From positions 1 through 64,000 of the forward strand of contig NZ_JBHTLQ010000009.1 in NCBI RefSeq assembly GCF_042679085.1: a stretch of 64,000 nt of DNA. Direction: 5' to 3'. This stretch comes from Phenylobacterium conjunctum. Its GTDB lineage: Bacteria; Pseudomonadota; Alphaproteobacteria; Caulobacterales; Caulobacteraceae. Within the stretch, counting starts at the first letter, position 1, and each line of letters begins with the position of its first letter. Of the stretch, positions 1 through 7,376 are shown piece by piece. Both the position numbers and the translations under genes were made by a program. The notes under the pieces are model-generated. The model saw only the letters and a program-made list of their open reading frames with translations, ran no database searches and had not been told where the DNA came from.

Positions 1-124
1 TCTGGTTAGGACTATCTGCTAGAGCGCCGCCGCCTGCGTTTCTCTTTCCAATTCAACGATGTCAAAGACCGTGACCGGCTCTCGCCCGCCCCACTGTTTA
101 GCGCCGGTGGCCGGCGGAGGCGGC
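1..124 (-). other. rRNA operon leader (5' of a 16S gene outside the window)
   Basis: Read on the minus strand, this stretch runs from the promoter at 125-153 towards the left edge and carries a CTTTGACA box followed by GAAAGAGAAACGC, the arrangement found just upstream of 16S rRNA genes in alphaproteobacteria. The mature 16S gene itself is not in the window. The identification rests on these leader motifs and on the strong promoter; no rRNA body sequence is visible. Confidence 0.75.
60..73 (-). promoter_or_regulatory. boxA-like antitermination site in rRNA leader
   Basis: The minus strand reads ACGGTCTTTGACA, close to the boxA consensus TGCTCTTTAACA bound by NusB/NusE during rRNA transcription. 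It lies about 55 bp downstream of the -10 box, the expected place in an rRNA leader. Confidence 0.6.
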
Positions 125-153
125 TATCTAGGGGGCCGCCCTTCCCGTGTCAA
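125..153 (-). promoter_or_regulatory. rRNA operon promoter (sigma-70)
   Basis: On the minus strand there is a consensus -35 box TTGACA (148-153), a 17-bp spacer, and a -10 box TAGATA (125-130). The bases after the -10 box are very GC-rich, as expected of a stringently controlled rRNA discriminator, and the region upstream (about 154-180) is A/T-rich on this strand, like an UP element. It would drive the rRNA operon leaving the window at the left. Confidence 0.8.
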
Positions 154-282
154 TCAGTCATTTGAAGACTTTTTGACACCGCCTGGAATGCTTTGGCCGG
201 TTGGCCGCCGCCCCCGCAGGAGGGCGGCTCTAAAACCCCGCCCAGCGGAAAGAGTCAACCCCTGTTGCGCGAATTCCGAGGA

Positions 283-1377
283 TTAGGCGTTCGCCTCTTC
301 CTTGGCCACGAAGCCCGGCCAGCTCGACATGTAGGTCACAAAGGCCGGCCCAAGGCCTTCCGCCTTCAGGTGGTCCTTCGTCACCGGCAGGGCGATCGGC
401 GCGAAGTCCGGGTCGGCCGCCACCTTCTTGGGATAGTCGTGGTGCAGGATGGCCGCCCGGCCGATGAGGGCGAAGTCGGCCCCGGCCTCAAGCACAGAGC
501 GGGCCTGGGCGGCGGTCATGATCTTGCCCGCCACGCCCAGCCGCACGTTTCCGCGCGGCAGCTCGGTGAAGTAGCTCATCAGGCTGCGCCCCTTGAACGC
601 CTCCTCCACCGGCTCCTTGAAGACATCCCACAGGGACATGTCGAGATAGTCGATCTTGCCGGCCGCCAGGATCCGGCGCGACGCCTCGATGATCTCCGAC
701 AGCTGCAGGCCGAAGCGCTCCGGCGACAGACGCAGGCCGAGATTGAAGTCCGGCCGACACCGCGCCCGCACCCCGTCGATGATCTCGATGATCAGCCGCA
801 GGCGGTTCTCCAGCGAGCCGCCATAGTTGTCGGTGCGCTTGTTGATCTCCGGGCTCAGGAACTGACACAGGATGTAGCCGTGCGCCCCATGGATCTCGAC
901 GCCGTCAAAGCCGGCCTTGTCGGCGCGCACGGCGGCGGTGATGAAATCCTCCCGCAGTTGGATCACCTCGGGCAGGGTCAAGGCCCGGGCGCCGCTCTCC
1001 GGGTCATCAGAGGGACAGACCGGGGCCTGGCCGCCGATCAGCTCCTTGGGCGTGCGGTTGCCGGCATGGTGCAGCTGCACCACCGCCAGGCTGTCATCGG
1101 CCTTGATGGCGGCCGCCAACCGGGTCAGGCCCGGCAGGTGGTCATCCGACCAGATCCCCAGCTGGCCGGGAAAGCCCGCCCCGATCTGCTGGACGTGCGC
1201 CGCACAGGTCATGGTCAGGCCGAACCCGCCCTTGGCCCGCATGGTCAGCCAGTGGAACTCGTCGTCCGACAGCTTGCCGTCGGCGTGGCTCTGGCTGTTG
1301 GTCAGGGGCGCCAGCATGAAGCGGTTCTTCATGGCCGGGCCATGCGCGAAGCTTAGGGGGGCGAAGAGGTCGGTCAT
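283..1377 (-). CDS. NADH:flavin oxidoreductase, Old Yellow Enzyme family
   Basis: A 364-residue TIM-barrel flavoprotein expected to reduce activated C=C bonds or act as an NADH-dependent flavin oxidoreductase in the cytoplasm. It begins MTDLFAPLSF and keeps family landmarks: the N-terminal NRFMLAPLTN, the barrel segment GFDGVEIHGAHGY, the arginine-rich RTDNYGGSLENR, and the FMN-phosphate site ALIGRAAI near the C-terminus. The start at 1377 was preferred over an upstream in-frame start because homologues begin close to this point, although no clear Shine-Dalgarno is visible. The gene is transcribed divergently from the small membrane protein at 1508. The physiological substrate cannot be read from sequence. 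Confidence 0.85.
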   Translation of the reverse strand: MTDLFAPLSFAHGPAMKNRFMLAPLTNSQSHADGKLSDDEFHWLTMRAKGGFGLTMTCAAHVQQIGAGFPGQLGIWSDDHLPGLTRLAAAIKADDSLAVVQLHHAGNRTPKELIGGQAPVCPSDDPESGARALTLPEVIQLREDFITAAVRADKAGFDGVEIHGAHGYILCQFLSPEINKRTDNYGGSLENRLRLIIEIIDGVRARCRPDFNLGLRLSPERFGLQLSEIIEASRRILAAGKIDYLDMSLWDVFKEPVEEAFKGRSLMSYFTELPRGNVRLGVAGKIMTAAQARSVLEAGADFALIGRAAILHHDYPKKVAADPDFAPIALPVTKDHLKAEGLGPAFVTYMSSWPGFVAKEEANA

Positions 1378-1507
1378 GGGCCAAGCCTTGGCTGCATCTT
1401 TTGAGGGGGCCCTATTTGCGCTGGCGGTCCCTGCGGAACAAGGTGGACGCTGCGTCAACAGCACTCAGGATTTCTGGACGCTGGCCCACCCATGCTATGA
1501 ACACCCC

Positions 1508-1717
1508 ATGAGCGCTGAGAAGAAGCCTGAGGTCGTGGACCTCTCCCAGTACAAGCGAGCCAGGGCCGACGCCGAGCAGCAGACCCGGGCCAAGGCCAAG
1601 GTGGACGCCAAGGCCGCGCGAGAGCCCCTGCTGGGCCGCCGCCCCAAGGCCGGGCTGATCCTGGGCCTGCTGATCCTGGTCCTCGCCGCCGTGGTCCTGC
1701 TGCCGCGCCTGCTCTAG
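1508..1717 (+). CDS. small single-pass membrane protein, unknown function
   Basis: A 69-residue protein with a charged, Ala/Lys-rich N-terminal part (about residues 1-47) and one C-terminal hydrophobic helix (about 49-67) ending PRLL. This looks like a tail-anchored protein with its body in the cytoplasm. It starts at the ATG at 1508; the longer upstream reading frame overlaps the OYE gene on the other strand and is not credible. The next gene on the same strand begins 47 bp downstream, so the two may be co-transcribed. I recognise no family. Confidence 0.6.
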   Translation: MSAEKKPEVVDLSQYKRARADAEQQTRAKAKVDAKAAREPLLGRRPKAGLILGLLILVLAAVVLLPRLL

Positions 1718-1764
1718 AGCGCGGTCCATTCCCGACATCCCACACCCCGGCTGAAGAGGACCCC

Positions 1765-2409
1765 ATGGGCGAGCTTCCCGACGACATCTTCACCGAGCCC
1801 GAAGACGTCGATCCGAACACCCTGGCCAATCTGGGGCCGCTCACCCGGCTGGCCGGGATCTGGGAGGGCGCAAAGGGCGTCGATATAGCCCCCAAGGCGG
1901 ACGGACCTGAACGGCGGGCGTTCATCGAGCGGGTCGAGATGCAGCCCATCGATCCCCAGGCCAACGGCCCGCAGCTGTTCTATGGCCTGCGCTATTCCAT
2001 CCACATTGTCGCTTCGGACGAGCCGGGGACCTTTCACGACCAGGTCGGCTATTGGCTGTGGGAGCCCGCCACCGGCCTGGTGATCCAGACCCTGGCCATC
2101 CCGCGCGGCCAGGTCGCCCTGGCCGGCGGCCGGGCCAAGCCGGACGGCGCCGGCCTGGTGGTCGAGGCCCGCCGCGGCTCCACCGAGTTCGGCATCGCCT
2201 CGCAAGCCTTCCTGGAACAGGCCTTCCGGACCGACAGCTACACCCTGGACATCACCTTCCACGACGACGGGACCTGGTCCTACGTCTCCGACACCCTGCT
2301 GGTGGTGCGCGGCCAGGGTGAGCCTTTCCTGCATCGGGACCGCAACACCCTCACCAAGGTCGGGGAGCCGACGCCAAACCTGAAGGCGCGACTGGAAGCC
2401 GGGGGCTAG
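1765..2409 (+). CDS. nitrobindin-like heme-binding beta-barrel protein
   Basis: A 214-residue protein with the features of the FABP-like nitrobindin/THAP4 heme-binding domain: the early LAGIWEG motif (GxWxG type) at about residues 29-35, then alternating beta-strand segments such as GYWLWEPATGLVIQ. Family members bind heme b in a ten-stranded barrel and interact with NO or peroxynitrite. The ATG at 1765 is preceded by GAAGAGGA. Its TAG stop overlaps the TAG stop of the convergent RidA gene on a shared CTAG. The family is fairly clear; heme binding in this protein is inferred. Confidence 0.7.
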   Translation: MGELPDDIFTEPEDVDPNTLANLGPLTRLAGIWEGAKGVDIAPKADGPERRAFIERVEMQPIDPQANGPQLFYGLRYSIHIVASDEPGTFHDQVGYWLWEPATGLVIQTLAIPRGQVALAGGRAKPDGAGLVVEARRGSTEFGIASQAFLEQAFRTDSYTLDITFHDDGTWSYVSDTLLVVRGQGEPFLHRDRNTLTKVGEPTPNLKARLEAGG

Positions 2410-2792
2410 TCCTCGATCACGGCGTCGATCTCGACCTCGACCAGCCAGTCGGGGTCGATGAAGCCCTTCACCTCGACGAAGGTGCAGGCCGGATTGATCC
2501 CGGCGAACCATTCGCCGTGCACATCGGCGGCTTCGCGCCAGCGGGTGATGTCCGTCAGCATCATCCGGGTGCGGGTGACGTGCGCGCGCCGGGCGCCGGC
2601 CTCCATCAGGGCCTGTTCGGCGATCTCGAAGCAGCGCCGCGTCTGGCCGGCGACATCGCCGGGGCAGGCGGTTCCACCGGCCGCGGCGATTGGCGCGGTG
2701 CCCGCCACCACCACATAGGGACCGGCCCGCACCGCGCGGGAGAATCCGATCACCGGCTCCAGGGGCGAACCCGAACGCACCAGCTTGCGCAT
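2406..2792 (-). CDS. RidA family enamine/imine deaminase
   Basis: A 128-residue protein of the RidA/YjgF/UK114 family, which hydrolyses reactive enamine/imine intermediates released by PLP enzymes. Visible landmarks are GPYVVVAGTAPI near the N-terminus, CFEIAEQALMEAGA in the middle, and VEVKGFI near the end. The arginine of the RTRMML segment corresponds to the family's carboxylate-binding region. The start at 2792 (MRKLVRSG) gives the usual length. The gene is divergent from the kinase at 2825, with 32 bp between the two starts, and convergent with the nitrobindin-like gene. Confidence 0.8.
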   Translation of the reverse strand: MRKLVRSGSPLEPVIGFSRAVRAGPYVVVAGTAPIAAAGGTACPGDVAGQTRRCFEIAEQALMEAGARRAHVTRTRMMLTDITRWREAADVHGEWFAGINPACTFVEVKGFIDPDWLVEVEIDAVIED

Positions 2793-2824
2793 GCCGCTTC
2801 CTTCCATCAGGACTTTGGAGACGT

Positions 2825-3571
2825 GTGTTGGGGGAAGGACGTCCAAGATTGCAACAGCCGACCGACCTCAGCGGCGTGCTCGACGCCCTGGCGCCTCTCA
2901 GACCGCCCTCGGCGCCCTTCATTGTCGGGATCACCGGCGCGGTCGCCGCGGGCAAGAGCGTCTTCGCCGGCCAGCTGGCTGAGGCGCTGTCGGCGCGCGG
3001 CGAGCGGGTGGAGAGCGTCTCCACAGACGGCTTCCTGATGACCAACGCCCGGCTGGCGGAGCTCGGCCTCACCGACCGCAAGGGCTTCCCGGAAAGCTAT
3101 GACCACACGGCCCTGGCCCGGGCGCTGACCGAGATCCGCCTGGGGCCGTCGACTTTCCCGGCCTATTCCCACATCACCTATGACGTGGACGAGACCCTGG
3201 CCCGGCGGATCGATCCGCCCGACGTCCTGATCCTGGAGGGCCTGGCCCTGCGCCGGCCGGAGACCGGGCCGGCCAAGCTGTTGGACGCGCTCATCTATAT
3301 CGACGCCGAGGAGGCCGACCTGGAGGCCTGGTACGTCGCCCGCTTCCTGGGCTTCTGGGCCGCTGCCGAGGACGATCCGCAGAGCTTTTATTTCCGCTTC
3401 CGCCACATGGACGAGGCCGCCGTGACGGGGCTGGCCCGCATGGTCTGGGCGCAGGTGAACCTGAAGAACCTGCGCGAGCATATCGTGGACGCCCGCGCCG
3501 TCGCCGACCTGGTCATCCGCAAGGGCGCTGACCACGCCATCCTGACCCTTGAGACTTCTGGAGCCGCCTGA
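2825..3571 (+). CDS. type I pantothenate kinase-like P-loop kinase
   Basis: A roughly 248-residue P-loop kinase resembling CoaA. It shows the Walker A segment GITGAVAAGKS, the CoaA-like stretches VSTDGFLMTN and RKGFPESYD, and PAYSHITYDV, all matching conserved regions of bacterial type I pantothenate kinase. It is shorter than E. coli CoaA (316 residues) at both ends, so a different small substrate is possible. The start is probably GTG at 2825 or TTG at 2828, since GGAG lies at 2817-2820; an upstream in-frame ATG falls inside the divergent RidA gene. The stop codon shares one base with the start of the next gene, so the two are probably translationally coupled. Confidence 0.7.
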   Translation: MLGEGRPRLQQPTDLSGVLDALAPLRPPSAPFIVGITGAVAAGKSVFAGQLAEALSARGERVESVSTDGFLMTNARLAELGLTDRKGFPESYDHTALARALTEIRLGPSTFPAYSHITYDVDETLARRIDPPDVLILEGLALRRPETGPAKLLDALIYIDAEEADLEAWYVARFLGFWAAAEDDPQSFYFRFRHMDEAAVTGLARMVWAQVNLKNLREHIVDARAVADLVIRKGADHAILTLETSGAA

Positions 3572-4440
3572 TGATCCGCGCCCTGACCCTCGCCCTGCTG
3601 ATGGGCGCCGCGACCTCGGCCGCGGCGGCCCCGTCTTCCGTCATACCCGCCGCCATCTATACCGACCCGCCGGCGGACAAGGCGCACCCGGCCAGCATGG
3701 AGGTTCTGCACATCCCTTCGGGCGGGGTGGAGATCAACGCGATCGCCTATCTGGCCACCGGCGCCGGGCCGCACCCGACCGTGATCCTGTTCCACGGCCT
3801 TCCCGGCAATGAGAAGAACCTCGACCTCGCCCAGGCGATCCGCCGCGCCGGCTGGAACGTGGTCGCACCCAACTATCGCGGGTCGTGGGGCAGCCCCGGG
3901 AACTACCGCTTCCGCCAGAACCTGGCCGACGCCGACGCGGTGCTGGCCTTCGTCCGCGATCCCGCCAACACCGGCCGACTGCGGATCGACACGCGCCGAC
4001 TGGCGCTGGTCGGCCATTCCATGGGCGGCTGGGTGGCGGCGAACACCGCCAGCCACGACACCGGCTTGATCGGCGTGGTCACCATCTCGGCGGGTGACGC
4101 CGGCGCCATGGCCTCGGCCCCGCGCGCCGGGGTCGTCGCCACCATGGCCGACAACCGGGAAGCCCTCGCCGGCGTAACCCCGGAAAGCATGGCCGACGAG
4201 GTGGCGACCCTTGGCGACACCGCCTTCCCGAAGATCGCGCCCGGCCTGAAAGCCACACCCTATCTGGCGCTCACCTCCGATGACGGTCTGGCCGGGTTCA
4301 CGGACGCCCTCGTCGCGGGGGTCAAGGTCGCCGGCGGAACCAAGGTCTCGACGGCCCATGTCGCCACCGATCACAGCTGGTCCGACCGGCGGATTGATCT
4401 GGAAGCGCGGATCATCACCTGGCTGCAGGGCCTGAAGTGA
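3571..4440 (+). CDS. exported alpha/beta hydrolase
   Basis: A 289-residue serine hydrolase with a cleavable signal peptide (hydrophobic segment in residues 1-20, ending ATSAAAA), so it should act in the periplasm. The oxyanion-hole motif is FHGLPGNEKN, the nucleophile elbow is GHSMGGW, and the likely catalytic histidine is in TDHSWSDRR near the C-terminus. The ATG overlaps the stop of the preceding kinase gene by one base, and the GTG of the next gene overlaps this gene's TGA. Substrate unknown. Confidence 0.8.
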   Translation: MIRALTLALLMGAATSAAAAPSSVIPAAIYTDPPADKAHPASMEVLHIPSGGVEINAIAYLATGAGPHPTVILFHGLPGNEKNLDLAQAIRRAGWNVVAPNYRGSWGSPGNYRFRQNLADADAVLAFVRDPANTGRLRIDTRRLALVGHSMGGWVAANTASHDTGLIGVVTISAGDAGAMASAPRAGVVATMADNREALAGVTPESMADEVATLGDTAFPKIAPGLKATPYLALTSDDGLAGFTDALVAGVKVAGGTKVSTAHVATDHSWSDRRIDLEARIITWLQGLK

Positions 4441-4922
4441 GCCTGAAACTCTGGATCGCGACGGCCTTTGATCCCGTCTACGGCAATGGCGGCTGGGCCT
4501 ATGTGCGCGCTGACGCCGCCGGCCTGAGCGGCAAGGCCGGCGGGGAGCGTCGCACCACCGCCGGCGCGCTCGGGCCGCTGGCCATCGCCGCGGCCCTGGC
4601 GGATGTCGACCTCAAGACCCCGCTGACTGTCTATGCGTCGCCGGCGCTTGCGGCCGGCCTCGCCGCCCTGCCCGTCTGGGCCGCCGCAGGCTGGCGCACC
4701 GACGACAACGAGCCGGTCCCTGACCGCGTCCAATGGGAGCCGCTGCTGCCGAAGCTGGGCGCCCGGCCGCTCACCGTGCTGGCGGCGCCGCAGGGCGCCG
4801 ACACGCCGACGGCCTTCTGCGCCGCCTGGGCCGAGCTCGGCCGCGACAAGGCCAAGGCCACGGGCAAGCCCTTCGCCAGCGCGATCCCGAAGCCGAACCT
4901 GTCGAAGGTGAAGGGCCTCTAG
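4437..4922 (+). CDS. RNase HI-like protein lacking all catalytic acids
   Basis: A 161-residue protein that can be laid along RNase HI by eye. NGGWAYVR matches the GGWGAVL strand, GERRTTAGALGPL matches the TTNNRMEL helix start, and GWRTDDNEPVPDRVQW matches GWKTADxKPVxxxxxW. All four active-site acids are replaced: Asp10 by Ala10, Glu48 by Gly46, Asp70 by Ser68, and Asp134 by Ala129. It therefore looks like a non-catalytic, perhaps nucleic-acid-binding, derivative. It starts with GTG at 4437, overlapping the previous stop (GTGA). A REP-like palindrome follows directly after the stop. The fold is inferred; function is unknown. Confidence 0.65.
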   Translation: MSLKLWIATAFDPVYGNGGWAYVRADAAGLSGKAGGERRTTAGALGPLAIAAALADVDLKTPLTVYASPALAAGLAALPVWAAAGWRTDDNEPVPDRVQWEPLLPKLGARPLTVLAAPQGADTPTAFCAAWAELGRDKAKATGKPFASAIPKPNLSKVKGL

Positions 4923-4925
4923 AAG

Positions 4926-5051
4926 TCCTCCCCCGCGTGCGGGGGAGGGGGACCGCGAAGCGGTGGAGGGGGCGTGACGGGGCTCAGAGTGGGCGGACGC
5001 CCCCTCCACCGCCGTTCGGCGGTCCCCCTCCCCCATTTGCATGGGGGAGGA
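4926..5051. repeat. REP/REPIN-like palindromic repeat, family A copy 1
   Basis: This is a 126-bp nested palindrome between two convergent genes. It begins TCCTCCCCCGC and ends GGGGGAGGA, with inner arms GGGGGAGGGGGACCGC and its near-perfect complement. A second copy with the same order of arms is at 34035-34157. It could fold as a bidirectional transcription stop. Confidence 0.75.
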
Positions 5052-5060
5052 TTAGACGCT

Positions 5061-5492
5061 TCACCCCCTCGGGTAGAGGATCACCTGGGTGCAGCGGAAG
5101 GCGGCCATCAGCTTACCGGTGGCGGCGTCCTCGACGCGGGCGTCCCAGACCTGGGTGGTGCGGCCGCCATGCAGCAGGCTGGCGATGCAGACCGCCTCGC
5201 CCTCGCGCAGGGTGCCGACGAAGTTGCACTTCACCTCCGCCGTGGTGAAGCCGCTCGCCCCCTCCGGCCAGGCGGTGGAGACGCCATAGGCGCACAGGAT
5301 GTCGGCGACGCTCAGCACCGCCCCCGCCAGCAGGAAGCCGGTATGGGCCACCAGCTCGTCGCGCACCTTGAACCGCCCGACGACCTTGCCGTCGGCGACC
5401 TCGGTGATCTCCAGGCCCAGGTGGCCGGGCAGCTTGCCGACATTGGCCTGGTTCAGTTTCTCGACGCTGGTGTGGTTGCTGGTCGCGGCCAT
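5061..5492 (-). CDS. PaaI-family hotdog thioesterase
   Basis: A 143-residue hotdog-fold protein of the PaaI/YdiI acyl-CoA thioesterase group. Typical pieces are HTGFLLAGAVLSVADILCAYG (central helix region) and TTAEVKCNFVGTLREGE (the strand and turn before the last strands). It ends 10 bp from the REP element and lies 10 bp downstream of the Nudix gene on the same strand, so the two are likely one operon. The acyl-CoA substrate is not predictable. Confidence 0.75.
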   Translation of the reverse strand: MAATSNHTSVEKLNQANVGKLPGHLGLEITEVADGKVVGRFKVRDELVAHTGFLLAGAVLSVADILCAYGVSTAWPEGASGFTTAEVKCNFVGTLREGEAVCIASLLHGGRTTQVWDARVEDAATGKLMAAFRCTQVILYPRG

Positions 5493-5502
5493 CGGCCTGC
5501 TC

Positions 5503-6132
5503 CTATTTCCAGGCGAAGACCGGCTGTTCCAGCTCGGCGACGCGGGTGACCCGGCCTGCGATCAGCTCGCGCAGCTGGTAGACGAGGGCCGCCGTCGGGG
5601 CGCGGATGTGATGGCCGCCGCCGATGTCCAGGCGGATCAGCGGCCGCGGGCTTTCGGGGATCGTCTCAAAGGCCACCGAGGCGTCGTCGGCGATGATGTC
5701 CAGGCGGATGCAGTGGACAGACGCCACCTCCTCCGGGCTCGGATTGAGCGCCGCCAGGTCCTCGACCCAGGCCACCACCGGCGCGATCGCATAGCCGGAG
5801 CGGGTCGGATAGTCGTCCAGCACGCCCAGGATGGTGTCGGGTCCGGCATCCAGGCCCAGCTCCTCGCGCAGTTCGCGCAGGGCCGCCTCCTCCAGGGTCT
5901 CGCCGGGGTCGCAGCGCCCGCCGGGCAGGGCCCACTGACCGCCGTGGGCGCGCAGGGTCATGGCCCGCCGGGTCAGGATCACCGCCGTCTGGCCCGAACC
6001 GTCGTCGGCCGGCGCCAGGGCGGCGACCACGGCGGCCCGCTTCAGGTCAGCCCCCTCATAGGCCAGACGCGGAAACGCCCGGCAGCGCTCCAGCAAGATC
6101 TCACGAAAAGCCGGGGTGAAGGCGTGGGTCAT
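5503..6132 (-). CDS. Nudix hydrolase, CoA-pyrophosphatase-like
   Basis: A 209-residue Nudix hydrolase. Residues 72-94 fit the Nudix box G-x5-E-x7-REUxEExGU exactly, starting GRCDPGE and ending REELGL. The RRAMTLRAHGGQWALPGG segment before the box resembles the CoA-diphosphatase subgroup (NudL/YeaB type), which cleaves CoA to 4'-phosphopantetheine and 3',5'-ADP. It is upstream of the thioesterase at 5061, which would suit a role in acyl-CoA turnover, but that is inference. It is divergent from the gene at 6189. Confidence 0.8.
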   Translation of the reverse strand: MTHAFTPAFREILLERCRAFPRLAYEGADLKRAAVVAALAPADDGSGQTAVILTRRAMTLRAHGGQWALPGGRCDPGETLEEAALRELREELGLDAGPDTILGVLDDYPTRSGYAIAPVVAWVEDLAALNPSPEEVASVHCIRLDIIADDASVAFETIPESPRPLIRLDIGGGHHIRAPTAALVYQLRELIAGRVTRVAELEQPVFAWK

Positions 6133-6188
6133 GCCAATTCCCTATCAGGGGTCATTGGGCCTAAACAGGCCAAAACAGGAGCCCGCCC

Positions 6189-6581
6189 ATGTCCGACCTC
6201 GACGACGACGCCTTCGACGGCGGCGGCTATGACGTGGATGATTGGAACCGCCTTGTCCCCTTCACCGGTCGGGTGGCCACGCTGGATGACGTCCAGGCCA
6301 AGCGCGCCGTCTTCGCCCTGGGCGACACCGAAGACCCGCGCGTCCTCGATATGGACCTGCCTCAGCCGGTGATCTGGTGGGAGGAGGATGGCGAACAGGC
6401 CGCCGTGGTCGTCCAGGCCGAGGTGCACATGAGCCCAGAGGGTGAGGAGATGCAGGTCCTGGGCCTGATCCTGCCCGACGGCGACGCCGCCGTGGCCCTG
6501 TTCGACGACGTCGATCTGGTGGACGACACCGACCCCACCTGGCGGGACCTGGTCGACGCCGCCATCGGCGACGAGGGCTAG
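6189..6581 (+). CDS. conserved acidic hypothetical protein
   Basis: A 130-residue, strongly acidic soluble protein that starts MSDLDDDAFDGGG and ends AAIGDEG. It has no signal peptide or membrane segment. The middle (PQPVIWWEEDGEQAAVVVQ) looks like beta strands. I recognise no family. Its stop overlaps that of the convergent GST gene on a shared CTAG (6578-6581). Confidence 0.6.
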   Translation: MSDLDDDAFDGGGYDVDDWNRLVPFTGRVATLDDVQAKRAVFALGDTEDPRVLDMDLPQPVIWWEEDGEQAAVVVQAEVHMSPEGEEMQVLGLILPDGDAAVALFDDVDLVDDTDPTWRDLVDAAIGDEG

Positions 6582-7225
6582 CCACCGCTCTCCAGGAAAA
6601 CCTGGCGCTGCGCCTCGAAGGCCCGCTGGAACGCCGGCCGCGCCTCGCCGCGCGCCACATAGGCCGCGATCCTCGGATGCGCCTCCAGCAGGGCGGAGCC
6701 CTTCAGGCGGCGCAGCACATTGATCATCACCAGGTCCCCGGCGCTGAACGCGCCCTCCAGCCACTCGGCCTCGCCTAGCCGGGCCGCCAGCTGGTCCAGC
6801 CGAGTGCTGATCCGCGCCTCCAGCATAGCCTGCCGCGCCGCGAACCAGGGCTCATCCTTCTCCAGCATCCCCGCCATGGACCGCTCGACGATCGGCGGCT
6901 CCAGCGTGCTGAAGGCCGCGAACATCCACATGATCGCCTGCGCGCGCCCAGCCTCGTCCGTGGGCAGCAGCCCCGTATGGGTCTCGGCGATCCGCAGCAC
7001 GATGGCGCCGGACTCGAACAGGCTCAGCCCTGGCTCCTCATAGGTCGGGATCTGGCCAAACGGGTGCAGGGACAGATGTTCCGCCTGCTTCATCTCCGCG
7101 AACTCGACCAGCCGGACCTCGTAGGCCTGGCCGACCTCCTCCAGCGCCCACCGCACGCCGAAGTCTCGCGCCAGTCCCCTGCCCCGGTCGGGCGCGGCCT
7201 TGAAGGCGGTAAGGGTCGGGGTCAT
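6578..7225 (-). CDS. glutathione S-transferase family protein
   Basis: A 215-residue GST. The N-terminal thioredoxin-like domain holds the HPFGQIPTYEEPGLSLFESGAI stretch that contains the cis-proline and the glutathione gamma-glutamyl site (ES). The C-terminal helical domain includes WLEGAFSAGDLVMINVLRR, the usual N-capping region (here AGD). The ATG at 7225 has AGGAG seven bases upstream, which favours it over longer frames. Conjugation substrate unknown. Confidence 0.8.
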   Translation of the reverse strand: MTPTLTAFKAAPDRGRGLARDFGVRWALEEVGQAYEVRLVEFAEMKQAEHLSLHPFGQIPTYEEPGLSLFESGAIVLRIAETHTGLLPTDEAGRAQAIMWMFAAFSTLEPPIVERSMAGMLEKDEPWFAARQAMLEARISTRLDQLAARLGEAEWLEGAFSAGDLVMINVLRRLKGSALLEAHPRIAAYVARGEARPAFQRAFEAQRQVFLESGG

Positions 7226-7341
7226 CGGCGGGCTCCTGTCTGGGCGATGGTCAGCATGACATGACGACCCGAGGACGCACCATGCCGGCCGGGTCCGACA
7301 ACCCCTCCTTAACCCTTCCCCGGTCACATGCCGCGCTGTAG

Positions 7342-7356
7342 GAACATATACTGAAC
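7342..7356 (+). promoter_or_regulatory. LexA (SOS) box upstream of ruvC
   Basis: The sequence reads GAAC-ATATACT-GAAC, an exact match to the direct-repeat LexA operator of alphaproteobacteria (GTTC-N7-GTTC on the other strand). It ends 20 bp before the ruvC start codon, so the ruvCAB operon should be under SOS control. Confidence 0.8.
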
Positions 7357-7376
7357 GTCGCGACTCGAAGGGCCGT

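Noticed and set aside
173..178. Plus-strand TTGACA as a promoter for the right-hand genes
   Set aside because: There is no acceptable -10 box at 16-18 bp; the strong promoter here points the other way.
2690..2824. Upstream ATG start for the pantothenate-kinase-like gene
   Set aside because: It lies inside the divergent RidA gene and would add a Pro/Arg-rich extension unlike the family; GTG 2825 or TTG 2828 with GGAG upstream fits better.
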